A stretch of DNA of 64,000 nucleotides, taken from Spirochaeta thermophila DSM 6578. Its GTDB lineage: Bacteria > Spirochaetota > Spirochaetia > Winmispirales > Winmispiraceae. Below are positions 11,109 through 18,026 of the stretch, piece by piece. Both the position numbers and the translations under genes were made by a program. The stretch covers positions 1,178,001 through 1,242,000 of the forward strand of contig NC_017583.1 in assembly GCF_000184345.1 (NCBI RefSeq), given 5' to 3'. Position 1 is the first letter of the stretch. Each line of letters opens with the position of its first letter. A model generated the notes under the pieces. It had not been told where the DNA came from. It saw only the letters and a list, made by a program, of their open reading frames with translations, and ran no database searches.

Positions 11109-11666
11109 ATGAGAGAGGTCCACGGTGGCCTCAAGCGGCTTGTCGGCCCTGCTCGTTATCGACATTCCCTGCGGGTGGCGACCCTCTGCAGGGAGATCGC
11201 CCGGAGGGAGGGGGTCTCGATCGTTTCCGCCCACGTGGCAGGCCTTTCCCACGATCTCGCGAGGGACCTTCCCCGGGATGTGCTCGTCGCGTTCGTTCCG
11301 TGCCTCGAGGATGTAGGGAAACACGAGGTGGAACATCCTGTTCTCCTCCATGGAGCTGTGGCCGCCCACCTCCTTGCACATGTCTATGGCCTTCCGATCC
11401 CGGAGATCCTGGAGGCCGTTCGGCATCATACCCTCGGGGCTCCCGGTCTTGGTCCGCTCGGACAGATACTCTTCTGTGCCGATTACCTTGAACCCCAGCG
11501 TACGCACATATCCAGGGAAGAAGCCGGGAGGATCCTTTCTCTTCCCCTTCCCGACATGGTATGTGCGGTGGTCGAGCACATGGAGCGATCCGGGTTCCCG
11601 GTTCACCCGGTCACCATGGAGATGTATCGAGCGTTGAGGGAAGAGAGGGTCAATGCTCATGTATGA
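11109..11666 (+). CDS. yqeK: YqeK-type HD-domain hydrolase (symmetrical Ap4A hydrolase)
   Basis: 185 residues. HD-superfamily metal motif: RYRHSLRVA with His, AGLSHDLARD with the HD pair, VLLHGAVAA and VRHHTLG. YqeK proteins hydrolyse diadenosine tetraphosphate to ADP in vitro. The position between nadD and an LCP/rsfS block is the standard arrangement. Start ATG 11109 is 7 nt after the nadD stop; upstream in-frame codons lie inside nadD. Confidence 0.9.
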   Translation: MREVHGGLKRLVGPARYRHSLRVATLCREIARREGVSIVSAHVAGLSHDLARDLPRDVLVAFVPCLEDVGKHEVEHPVLLHGAVAAHLLAHVYGLPIPEILEAVRHHTLGAPGLGPLGQILFCADYLEPQRTHISREEAGRILSLPLPDMVCAVVEHMERSGFPVHPVTMEMYRALREERVNAHV

Positions 11667-12849
11667 CACACGTATGCGCTCCTCCCGACTGGTCGTAGGG
11701 CTCATACTGGGGGGAATCGTCCTCACGATCCTTGCTGTGGGGTTCCTCGTCTACTCCCATGTGAGGGTGGATGATTTCACGATGAAAGCCGGGCAGAAGG
11801 AGGTGATCTCTTTCCTCTGGGTGGTATACGATGAGGAAGGCGGTCTGATGACGGAAGTCCTCTTCTACGATCCTTCGCGTGGCAACCTCGCCTTTCTCGA
11901 CGTGCCGTTCAACACCGGGATGCTCTTCGCCGAATTGGAACGGATAGACTCTCTCGATTATGCATACAGGCAGAGGGGGATCTCCTATCTCAAGAAGTAC
12001 GTGGAATCTCTCCTGGGCGTGGAGATGGATTTCGTGTTTGAGATCTCACTTGAGAACCTGGGCAAGGTGGTGGATCTCCTGGAGGGTATCGAGGTCTTCA
12101 TTCCGGAGGAGATCTCCATCAAGGAACCGCACAGGGTGCTTCTCCCTTCAGGGAATGTGCGACTCGATGGAGCAAAGGCACGGCAGTTGGTTCTCTATGC
12201 TGCCCGGGGGAAAGGGTCACCCCCATCGGATCCTGAAGCGACTTCTCTGCGTCAGCAGTTCTTTCAATCCTTCATCTCTTCCTGTGCCCAGCATCCACTC
12301 CTCCACCATGACAAGGTGGTGAGATTGTTCCTCTCCCTCTTTTCGAGCAGCATGAACGCTTCTTCCTTCCGACACTTCAGGGACGTCCTGGGGAATGCGC
12401 ATCTCGCCGGGATCGTCACCCAGCGGGTGCTCGGGAAGATCTCGCGCGTGGAGGAACAGGATCTCCTCATTCCCCACTTCCAGGGGGATCTGCTTCGCCA
12501 GACCGTCCAACATCTTGTCGGGCTCTTGAAGGAGGATTCCGCTCTCTCTCCCATCGAGAGGAGGGTGACGCTGCAGATACTCAACGGTACCACGGTGCAG
12601 GGCTTGGCCCGTCGTACCGCAACCCTCTTTGAAGGGTTCGGGTATGAGGTGGTGAGTATCGGGAATGCAGAATCCGATCAGGAGGAATATACGAGGATCA
12701 TCGACAGGAGGGGGGATCCCGAAAGGGCTCAGAACGTAGCCCGTATTATTCACTGCACGAGAGTTGAGTCGCTCATGGATTCTGATCCACCAGCGGATAT
12801 CACTATCATCCTTGGGAGGGATTTCGATGGAAGGTACTGTAAAGAATGA
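11653..12849 (+). CDS. LytR-CpsA-Psr (LCP) family protein with C-terminal LytR_C domain
   Basis: 398 residues. A single N-terminal membrane segment (about residues 11-33) precedes an LCP-like domain (FLDVPFNTG, VDLLEGIEVFIPEE, LLPSGNVRLDGAKARQLV). The C-terminal LytR_C fold carries LQILNGTTVQGLARRTA. LCP enzymes transfer polymers onto cell-wall peptidoglycan. In spirochaetes the substrate is unknown. The canonical LCP arginines are not all obvious, so enzymatic activity is uncertain. Overlaps yqeK by 14 nt and rsfS by 23 nt. Confidence 0.75.
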   Translation: MLMYDTRMRSSRLVVGLILGGIVLTILAVGFLVYSHVRVDDFTMKAGQKEVISFLWVVYDEEGGLMTEVLFYDPSRGNLAFLDVPFNTGMLFAELERIDSLDYAYRQRGISYLKKYVESLLGVEMDFVFEISLENLGKVVDLLEGIEVFIPEEISIKEPHRVLLPSGNVRLDGAKARQLVLYAARGKGSPPSDPEATSLRQQFFQSFISSCAQHPLLHHDKVVRLFLSLFSSSMNASSFRHFRDVLGNAHLAGIVTQRVLGKISRVEEQDLLIPHFQGDLLRQTVQHLVGLLKEDSALSPIERRVTLQILNGTTVQGLARRTATLFEGFGYEVVSIGNAESDQEEYTRIIDRRGDPERAQNVARIIHCTRVESLMDSDPPADITIILGRDFDGRYCKE

Positions 12850-13198
12850 ACTGGATGTACGGGAGATCGCCGAATTCCTGGAAGACCACAAGGCACGTGA
12901 CGTCGTGGCCCTCGATCTCAGGGGGATATCCCCGATTGCGGATTTCTTCGTGATCGCCACGTTCCAGAGCGAGGGACATCTCAGAGGCTTGCTGGGGCAG
13001 CTCACGACCTTTTGCGAGGAGAAGGCCCTCTTCCCGTTGTCGGGAACGGGAAGGTTGTCCTACAGCGAGTGGGTCCTGCTCGACTATGGCGTGCTGGTGA
13101 TACATCTCATGAGCGAGCGACTGAGAGGATTCTACCAGCTCGAGAAGCTCTGGCACGAGGCTCCTGTGATCTACGGATCTTCCTCGAAATCGTCGTAG
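12827..13198 (+). CDS. rsfS: Ribosomal silencing factor RsfS (Iojap family)
   Basis: Binds L14 on the 50S subunit and blocks subunit joining under low nutrients. 123 residues with the family features ARDVVALDLRGISPIADFFVIAT and the LDYGVLVIHLMSERLRGFY block. ATG 12827 has GGGAGGG about 8 nt upstream and overlaps the preceding gene. The 3' end overlaps by 28 nt the tail of a convergent acidic ORF on the minus strand. Confidence 0.95.
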   Translation: MEGTVKNELDVREIAEFLEDHKARDVVALDLRGISPIADFFVIATFQSEGHLRGLLGQLTTFCEEKALFPLSGTGRLSYSEWVLLDYGVLVIHLMSERLRGFYQLEKLWHEAPVIYGSSSKSS

Positions 13199-13395
13199 TC
13201 CAGGTCATCTTCTTCCGCATCTTCTTCCCAGTCCTCCTCCCAGTCGTCCTCCTCCAGATCTTCGTCTTCGAAGTCCTCGTACTCATCCTCGAACAGATCC
13301 CCTTCGTCTTCCTCCTCTTCGAGGAAATCCTCTTCGTCGTCCTCCTCGTTGAGGAAGGTCTCGTAGTCGTCGTGGTATTCGTGTCTCCGGTCCAT
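13171..13395 (-). CDS. Small, extremely acidic protein of unknown function
   Basis: 74 residues. After a short mixed N-terminus (MDRRHEYHDDYETFLNEE) almost every residue is Asp or Glu, with scattered Phe, Trp and Tyr. I recognise no family. It lies 29 nt downstream of the broken cheX-like gene on the same strand and may once have been co-transcribed with it. The tail overlaps rsfS by 28 nt. The region could also be low-complexity coding by chance. Against that, the ATG, continuous frame and regular aromatic spacing favour a real gene. Confidence 0.5.
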   Translation of the reverse strand: MDRRHEYHDDYETFLNEEDDEEDFLEEEEDEGDLFEDEYEDFEDEDLEEDDWEEDWEEDAEEDDLDYDDFEEDP

Positions 13396-13824
13396 GGCGG
13401 CCCCCCGGGATGGGAATAGTGTCTTTATCTCAAAGGATGTTTCAGGATGAGAGACAGGAGAAAGGTCCCGAACGTCCCCTGTATGGAGAGATGGAGATGT
13501 GCGGCCTCGTGGAAGAAGAGAGGCGAGACCCCTTTCCCCAATAGCAGGGAGGGGGGGGTGATACGCACATCGATGCCCAAGCGTGAGAACTTGCCTGCGG
13601 TCCTTCCGAAGATCTGGTTGGTGAACTCGAGGAGAAACGATCTGTGGAGCTCCGTGAGCTCCTCCCCCTCTATCGCATACCCGAGCGCCCGTGAGACGGT
13701 GGAGGTGAAGAGGAGGGCGTTTCTCTGTGAGAAGAGGAGAAATCCGTATCCTTTCATGCCTCCGACCAGACCGAGCGAACTCACTATCTCCACCGACGGG
13801 GTTGAGGAGAGGGACTGTAACATC

Positions 13825-15140
13825 GAGTGTTGAAAAAGGCGGGGAAAAAAGATAAGGGGTATCTCCCACCACACTAATCCTTTTTTCAAGGAGGAGATAC
13901 CCCATGAAGCGTGGTAACACACGCACACTGATTGAGACACAGTATACCCTCTCTGATCTGATGAAACAAGTGGAAGACCAGCTACGGGAGGAGGTGCGCC
14001 ACACCTACAAGACGTACCTGGAACACCTCCTTGAGACGCTGAGAGAGGAGGCAGTAGGACGACCACGATATGCACGAGGGGAGCCTGAGAAAGGGCAGTA
14101 CTACCGGTACGGCTACAGAAAGTGGAAGAGCGTGCAGACCCCCTGGGGGCCGATCGAGGAGGTACGCGTGCCCCGCATTCGCACCGGCGGGGGGAAGGAG
14201 GTAAAGCTGGTGACCTACGAGCAGAGGCTCGTGGCCCTCGCCGAGCAGCTCCTTCTCGGGTATGTGGGAGGGATGAGCGCGCGGACGTGGGCCATCCTGT
14301 TACGGGAGCTGGGGATAGGCGAGGCTCACCCGCAGACACTCCTGCGGCTCATAAAGCGTCTTCGTGAGGAGAAGGAGCAGTGGCGGAGGAGGTCCCTTAG
14401 AGGAGTGAAGGCCCTTGTGCTGGATGGAGTGTGGGCAAAGAGGCGTGGGAGGGGTCAGAAGAAGCTGGTTGTCCTGAGTGCCGTGGGGGTGAAGGAGGAC
14501 GGATCTCATGAGCTCCTCGACTGGGTCGTTGCGGAGCAGGAGGACCAGGCGAGCTACGAGCGACTCCTTACCAGGCTCTATGAGCGAGGGCTTCATGAGG
14601 TGGAGCTGGTGGTGGCCGATGAGGCTGAGGGGATCCGGCAGGCCGTGGAGACGGTGTATCCTGAGGCGAAGAAGCAGGTATGCCTCTGGCACCTGCAGGG
14701 TACGCTTGAGCAGAAGCTCCTGCAGGACATGGGGGAACGGAAGGGGAAGAACGCAGACCTCCAGAAGGAGAGGCGAGCTTTTCGAGCGGAGTACTGGAAG
14801 CTCTTTGAGGCAGGAGGGAAGGAGGACGCAGCACGTGCGTTGGAGGCATTCGTGAAGAAGTGGGCGGCGAAGGCTCCCCGGATGACGGCCTCCCTCCTGT
14901 GGCGGAAGGACCGGCTTTTCTCCTATCTGGAGTTACCCTATGAGTGGAAGGAGAAGGTGAGGACGAGCAACCTTGCGGAGAACATGTTTCGGCACATGAG
15001 AAGCTTTCTACGGAGGTATCCTGGGTATATGAGCCATGCCCATGCAGATGAGGTGGTAGGCCTCTACGTGGTGGGCATGCAGGTGATACAAGAGGTGGGG
15101 AGACGCACCCCTTATCAGCTCCAGCTCAATTTCAACACTC
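13825..15140 (+). mobile_element. IS256-family insertion sequence
   Basis: About 1316 bp bounded by imperfect inverted repeats. The left end starts GAGTGTTGAAA at 13825 and its complement ends at 15140. After a 2-nt gap, GATAAGGGGT and TCTCCC also match, giving about 45 bp of related ends. It carries one transposase gene. No 8-9-bp target duplication is visible, although the two cheX halves lie directly outside. The element therefore has decayed flanks or a small deletion occurred. Confidence 0.85.
13856..13903 (+). promoter_or_regulatory. Hairpin sequestering the transposase ribosome site
   Basis: GGGGTATCTCC (13856-13866) and GGAGATACCCC (13893-13903) are perfect 11-bp inverted repeats. 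The right arm ends at the base before the transposase ATG and overlaps the Shine-Dalgarno AAGGAGG (13888-13894). A transcript entering from outside the element would fold and hide the site. This is the same logic as in IS10 and IS50 (established for those elements, inferred here). Confidence 0.6.
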
Positions 15141-15148
15141 CCCCTTGA
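13904..15148 (+). CDS. IS256-family (mutator-type) transposase
   Basis: 414 residues. DDE catalytic residues are recognisable: Asp in ALVLDGVWAK, Asp in VVADEAEGIRQAV and Glu in TSNLAENMFRHMR. The mutator-type CxxH motif is present as VCLWHLQ. No frameshift is seen, so it may be active. The reading frame runs through the right inverted repeat. The last two codons and TGA stop (15141-15148) come from the interrupted host gene. Confidence 0.93.
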   Translation: MKRGNTRTLIETQYTLSDLMKQVEDQLREEVRHTYKTYLEHLLETLREEAVGRPRYARGEPEKGQYYRYGYRKWKSVQTPWGPIEEVRVPRIRTGGGKEVKLVTYEQRLVALAEQLLLGYVGGMSARTWAILLRELGIGEAHPQTLLRLIKRLREEKEQWRRRSLRGVKALVLDGVWAKRRGRGQKKLVVLSAVGVKEDGSHELLDWVVAEQEDQASYERLLTRLYERGLHEVELVVADEAEGIRQAVETVYPEAKKQVCLWHLQGTLEQKLLQDMGERKGKNADLQKERRAFRAEYWKLFEAGGKEDAARALEAFVKKWAAKAPRMTASLLWRKDRLFSYLELPYEWKEKVRTSNLAENMFRHMRSFLRRYPGYMSHAHADEVVGLYVVGMQVIQEVGRRTPYQLQLNFNTPP

Positions 15149-15315
15149 CAATCCCTTGAGGAGACCGCGGCTATACTCGCGTGAAGGGGCCCTATCTCCT
15201 GGAACAACTCGCTGATCGCATCTTCAAGTGCGTAACGGATTTCTGTAAGATCCATGACAGGACATAGTGTGCAGGAGAGAGGGTGTGATAATCAAGTACC
15301 CCTTGAATGTCTTCC

Positions 15316-17093
15316 GAGCCTTTTGCGCTGTTTTCACGCAACGATAGGTAAAGACATTACAAGCGGGTGGGGATTTATTTTACCCCAAAAAAGCGGTCCA
15401 ACGGTGCGATAGTAAGGGGAAAACGAGGTCGGAGTTGAAAAATTGACCCCAAAAAAGAGGGCCCCCGGGTTTTTCCATGATAGAATCATGGTAGCAGAAA
15501 ACCGACGGAGGGGCCCATGGCAAGTATAGCACAGAAATCACTTTTTTGCTGGCACGATGTAGAAGCATTGGGGGATTTACATCGGCTTCGGCTGGTGTTG
15601 GAGAACCTGCCGGATGAGGAACTGATGCAGCAGCTGGAACAGAGGCGGGGGAGAGGCCGGAATGAATATCCGGTACGGGCGATGTGGAACTCGCTCGTTG
15701 CGGGGATAGTGTTTCAGCACCCGAGCATCGAGCAGCTACGCCGGGAGCTCTTGCGGAACGGGCAACTGAGGGACCTGTGTGGATGTGATCCTACCCGGGG
15801 AAGCGATGCGGTACCCAGTGCCAGCGCGTACAGCCGGTTTCTTTCCACCTTGAGGAAGCGGAGTATCCGGGAAGCACTGGTAAGGGTGTTTACCAGCCTG
15901 GTGGATCAGTGCTACCGGGAGCTGCCTGGATTTGGGCGGCGGCTGGGAGCCGATGGGAAGGGGATAGCAAGCGTTGCCCGTCGAAGGGGGAAGGGTGCCG
16001 GAGACCGGCGAGGGGAGCACGATGCGGACTGGGGGTGTCATGAGTATGTGTATCAGAATGAACGGGGGGAGGTACAGAAGTCGGTAAAGAAATGGTTCGG
16101 GTTTACGGTGCACCTCCTTGCGGATACAGAGTATGAACTGCCGGTGGCCTTTACGGTGAGTCGGGCCTCAAAGCACGAGGTGCCGGTGATGCGAAAGCTG
16201 ATTCGGTCCCTGGATCGCCATAGGCCGCATATACTCAAGGCGGCGGAAGTGTTCACGGCCGACCGGGGCTATGATGATGGCACGTTGATAGATCTGTTGT
16301 GGCACGAGCACCGGATCAAACCGGTCATCGATATTCGCAACCTGTGGAAAGATGGAGAGGAGACGAAGCTGGTGGCAGGGACACCGAACGTGGTGTATGA
16401 CTACCAGGGGACGGTGAGTTGTGTCTGTATGGCCACGGGGACGCAGCGGGAGATGGCCTACCGGGGATTTGAAGAGAAGCGGGGCACGTTGAAGTACGGC
16501 TGTCCTGCGGTGCACTATGGGTATGAGTGTGCAGGCAAAGCCTCCTGTCCCTTGGCCTCCTGTATTCGGATCCCCCTCTCCACGGACCGCAGAGTCTTCA
16601 CGCCTCTCGCCCGATCTTCGTATCGGTGGAAGCGGGAGTATGCCAAGCGAACGGCCTTGGAGCGGATCCACAGCCGGCTGGATCGAAGCTTTAGCCTGGA
16701 ACTCCACACGATCCGGGGGCAGGAGAAACTGTCGGTTCACCTCACGCTGGTGTTTTCTGTCATGAGTGCCCTTGCCCTGGGACGAGTGCGAGAGAACCAG
16801 CCGAACCAGATGCGCTCCCTGGTCAGGCCTGCGGCCTAACGAGCGGTCTTACCGAAACCGATCCCCCGTATCCACGTTCCCTTGAGGAATCCTGAGGGAA
16901 GGTGTGTCCAGTTCGGATACAGAACCGCCGTGGTGGAGTGAACGCGAGCAAACCATCGTGCATAGTGTACCGTTCTGAGTACTATTCCGGATGAGAATAC
17001 GGTAACGTTGACACCCTAAGCAGACATTACAGAGCGTTGTTGCCCAGGATTCCCGTTGGGTTACTAAAAAAAGCAGTACAGCGCAAAAGGCTC
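15316..17093 (+). mobile_element. IS4/IS1182-like insertion sequence
   Basis: About 1778 bp. Ends are the 16-bp perfect inverted repeats GAGCCTTTTGCGCTGT (15316-15331) and its complement (17078-17093). The element has one transposase gene. The 185-bp left arm holds two ACCCCAAAAAAG repeats (15382-15393, 15446-15457) and a CCATGAT/ATCATGG hairpin (15475-15491) just before the transposase ribosome site. The right arm (16840-17077) is non-coding as far as I can see. AGACATTACA with similar flanks appears near both ends (15352, 17024) and may be a subterminal transposase site. Confidence 0.8.
15517..16839 (+). CDS. DDE transposase (DUF772-type N-terminus, IS4/IS1182-like)
   Basis: 440 residues. 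The N-terminal region (LPDEELMQQLEQRRGRGRNE to LRDLCGC) resembles the DUF772 DNA-binding part of IS5/IS1182-type enzymes. Catalytic-core candidates are Asp in LGADGKGIAS, Asp in FTADRGYDDG and a Y-x2-R-x3-E signature in YAKRTALERIHSRLD. A CPLASC cysteine pair lies before the last block. The frame is intact, with ribosome site GGAGGGG before ATG 15517. Confidence 0.88.
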   Translation: MASIAQKSLFCWHDVEALGDLHRLRLVLENLPDEELMQQLEQRRGRGRNEYPVRAMWNSLVAGIVFQHPSIEQLRRELLRNGQLRDLCGCDPTRGSDAVPSASAYSRFLSTLRKRSIREALVRVFTSLVDQCYRELPGFGRRLGADGKGIASVARRRGKGAGDRRGEHDADWGCHEYVYQNERGEVQKSVKKWFGFTVHLLADTEYELPVAFTVSRASKHEVPVMRKLIRSLDRHRPHILKAAEVFTADRGYDDGTLIDLLWHEHRIKPVIDIRNLWKDGEETKLVAGTPNVVYDYQGTVSCVCMATGTQREMAYRGFEEKRGTLKYGCPAVHYGYECAGKASCPLASCIRIPLSTDRRVFTPLARSSYRWKREYAKRTALERIHSRLDRSFSLELHTIRGQEKLSVHLTLVFSVMSALALGRVRENQPNQMRSLVRPAA

Positions 17094-17107
17094 TTGAATG
17101 TCTTCTC

Positions 17108-17136
17108 TTGTCTTTTTGTATACATTGCGATAGCAT
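17108..17136 (+). promoter_or_regulatory. Promoter giving a probably leaderless nadC transcript
   Basis: TTGTCT (17108-17113), 17 nt, TAGCAT (17131-17136), then only 6 nt to ATG 17143. The insertion element upstream ends two bases before this -35 box (after its target repeat), so the core promoter survives the insertion. Confidence 0.6.
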
Positions 17137-17142
17137 AGCCTC

Positions 17143-18018
17143 ATGCGATCGAGGATGAAGTCCCTTCAGGAGATGTACCAAAGAGAGTTGGAGGATTTGA
17201 TTTCCCTCGCCCTGGAGGAGGACCTGGGAGAGGAAGGTGACGTCACCAGCAAGGCCATCTTTCCTCCCGAGGCGGAGGGTGCCGCCCGCGTGGTGAGTAA
17301 AGGGGAGGGGATACTGGCTGGTGATTTCGTGTTCGAGAGGGTCTTTCGGAAGATCAACGAGCGCATCTCGGTTTCGTTCCTCCGGCAGGACGGGGATGTG
17401 CTTTCCCGTGGAGATGTGGTCGCTGAGCTCTCCGGCCCGATGGCGGACCTCCTCACGGGGGAGCGGATCGCCCTCAACTTCCTGGCGTTTCTCTCCGGGA
17501 TCGCCACCTATACGTCGAAGTTCGTGAAGGAGGCGGGGAAGTCGGGACACACGGTGATCCTCGACACCCGGAAGACCCTCCCCGGATTCCGACGCCTCTC
17601 GAAGTACGCGGTGAGGATCGGGGGCGGGGAAAACCACAGGATGGGTCTCTATGACATGGTGCTCATCAAGGACAACCACATAGATGGGGCGGGATCCATC
17701 ACCAAGGCGGTGGAGCGGGTCAGAGAGAGATGGGGGGATCGCTTCAAGATAGAGGTGGAGTGTCGTACCGTGGAGGAGGTGGAAGAGGCCCTCGGTGCCG
17801 GTGTACACATCATCATGCTCGACAACATGTCACCGAGTGAGATGGAGGAATCGATACGCCGGGGGAGGGGAAAGGTCCTCTTCGAGTGTTCGGGGGATAT
17901 GGACCTTCCGAAAATCGCCGAAGTCTCGAAACTGGGAGTTGACTATATCTCGGTGGGGAGGATCACACATTCAGCCCCTGCGTTCGATTTCTCCATGAAA
18001 GTAGTCGCCGCAGGATAG
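17143..18018 (+). CDS. nadC: Nicotinate-nucleotide pyrophosphorylase (carboxylating) / quinolinate phosphoribosyltransferase
   Basis: Makes nicotinate mononucleotide and CO2 from quinolinate and PRPP. 291 residues. Motifs: GDVTS near the N-terminus, LTGERIALNFL, DTRKTLPGFR (substrate arginines), YAVRIGGGENHRMGL, IKDNH, IEVECRT and IMLDNM. Start ATG 17143 fits the leaderless promoter. ATG 17155 and 17173 have purine-rich stretches directly abutting, too close to act as ribosome sites. It forms an operon with nadB; nadA is not in the window. Confidence 0.95.
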   Translation: MRSRMKSLQEMYQRELEDLISLALEEDLGEEGDVTSKAIFPPEAEGAARVVSKGEGILAGDFVFERVFRKINERISVSFLRQDGDVLSRGDVVAELSGPMADLLTGERIALNFLAFLSGIATYTSKFVKEAGKSGHTVILDTRKTLPGFRRLSKYAVRIGGGENHRMGLYDMVLIKDNHIDGAGSITKAVERVRERWGDRFKIEVECRTVEEVEEALGAGVHIIMLDNMSPSEMEESIRRGRGKVLFECSGDMDLPKIAEVSKLGVDYISVGRITHSAPAFDFSMKVVAAG

Positions 18019-18026
18019 GAGTACGG

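Larger units (their letters stand above)
13425..15255 (-). pseudogene. cheX: cheX-like chemotaxis phosphatase gene split by an IS256-family insertion
   Basis: Two minus-strand pieces flank the insertion. The 5' piece (15255 down to 15141) encodes MDLTEIRYALEDAISELFQE and about 18 more residues. The 3' piece (13824 down to 13425) encodes SVEIVSSLGLVGGMKGYGFL, then LLEFTNQIFGRTAG and IDVRITPPSLLLGKG. The latter are the CheX/CheC-fold helix (E..N motif) and following strand. CheX dephosphorylates CheY-P. Neither fragment can give a full protein. The internal ATG at 13823 could at most express a 132-residue fragment lacking the first helix. Assignment of the 5' piece rests on position, strand and sequence character (inference). 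Confidence 0.72.
15303..17105. repeat. 12-bp direct target repeat flanking the second insertion element
   Basis: TTGAATGTCTTC occurs at 15303-15314 and again at 17094-17105, immediately outside the terminal inverted repeats of the element between them. Removing the element and one copy restores a short intergenic region between the divergent cheX-like gene and nadC. Confidence 0.75.

Noticed and set aside
13012-13419. + strand frame continuing past rsfS with a Val/Leu-rich translation
   Set aside because: It is the complement of the acidic minus-strand ORF and starts inside rsfS in another frame.
15144-15175. TTGACA with TATACT as a promoter at the right edge of the IS256 element
   Set aside because: The spacer is 21 nt, too long, and nothing sensible is encoded downstream on the + strand.
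16849-17142. Minus-strand reading in the right arm of the second insertion element as a gene remnant
   Set aside because: No recognisable motif; the inverted and direct repeats place this stretch inside the element.
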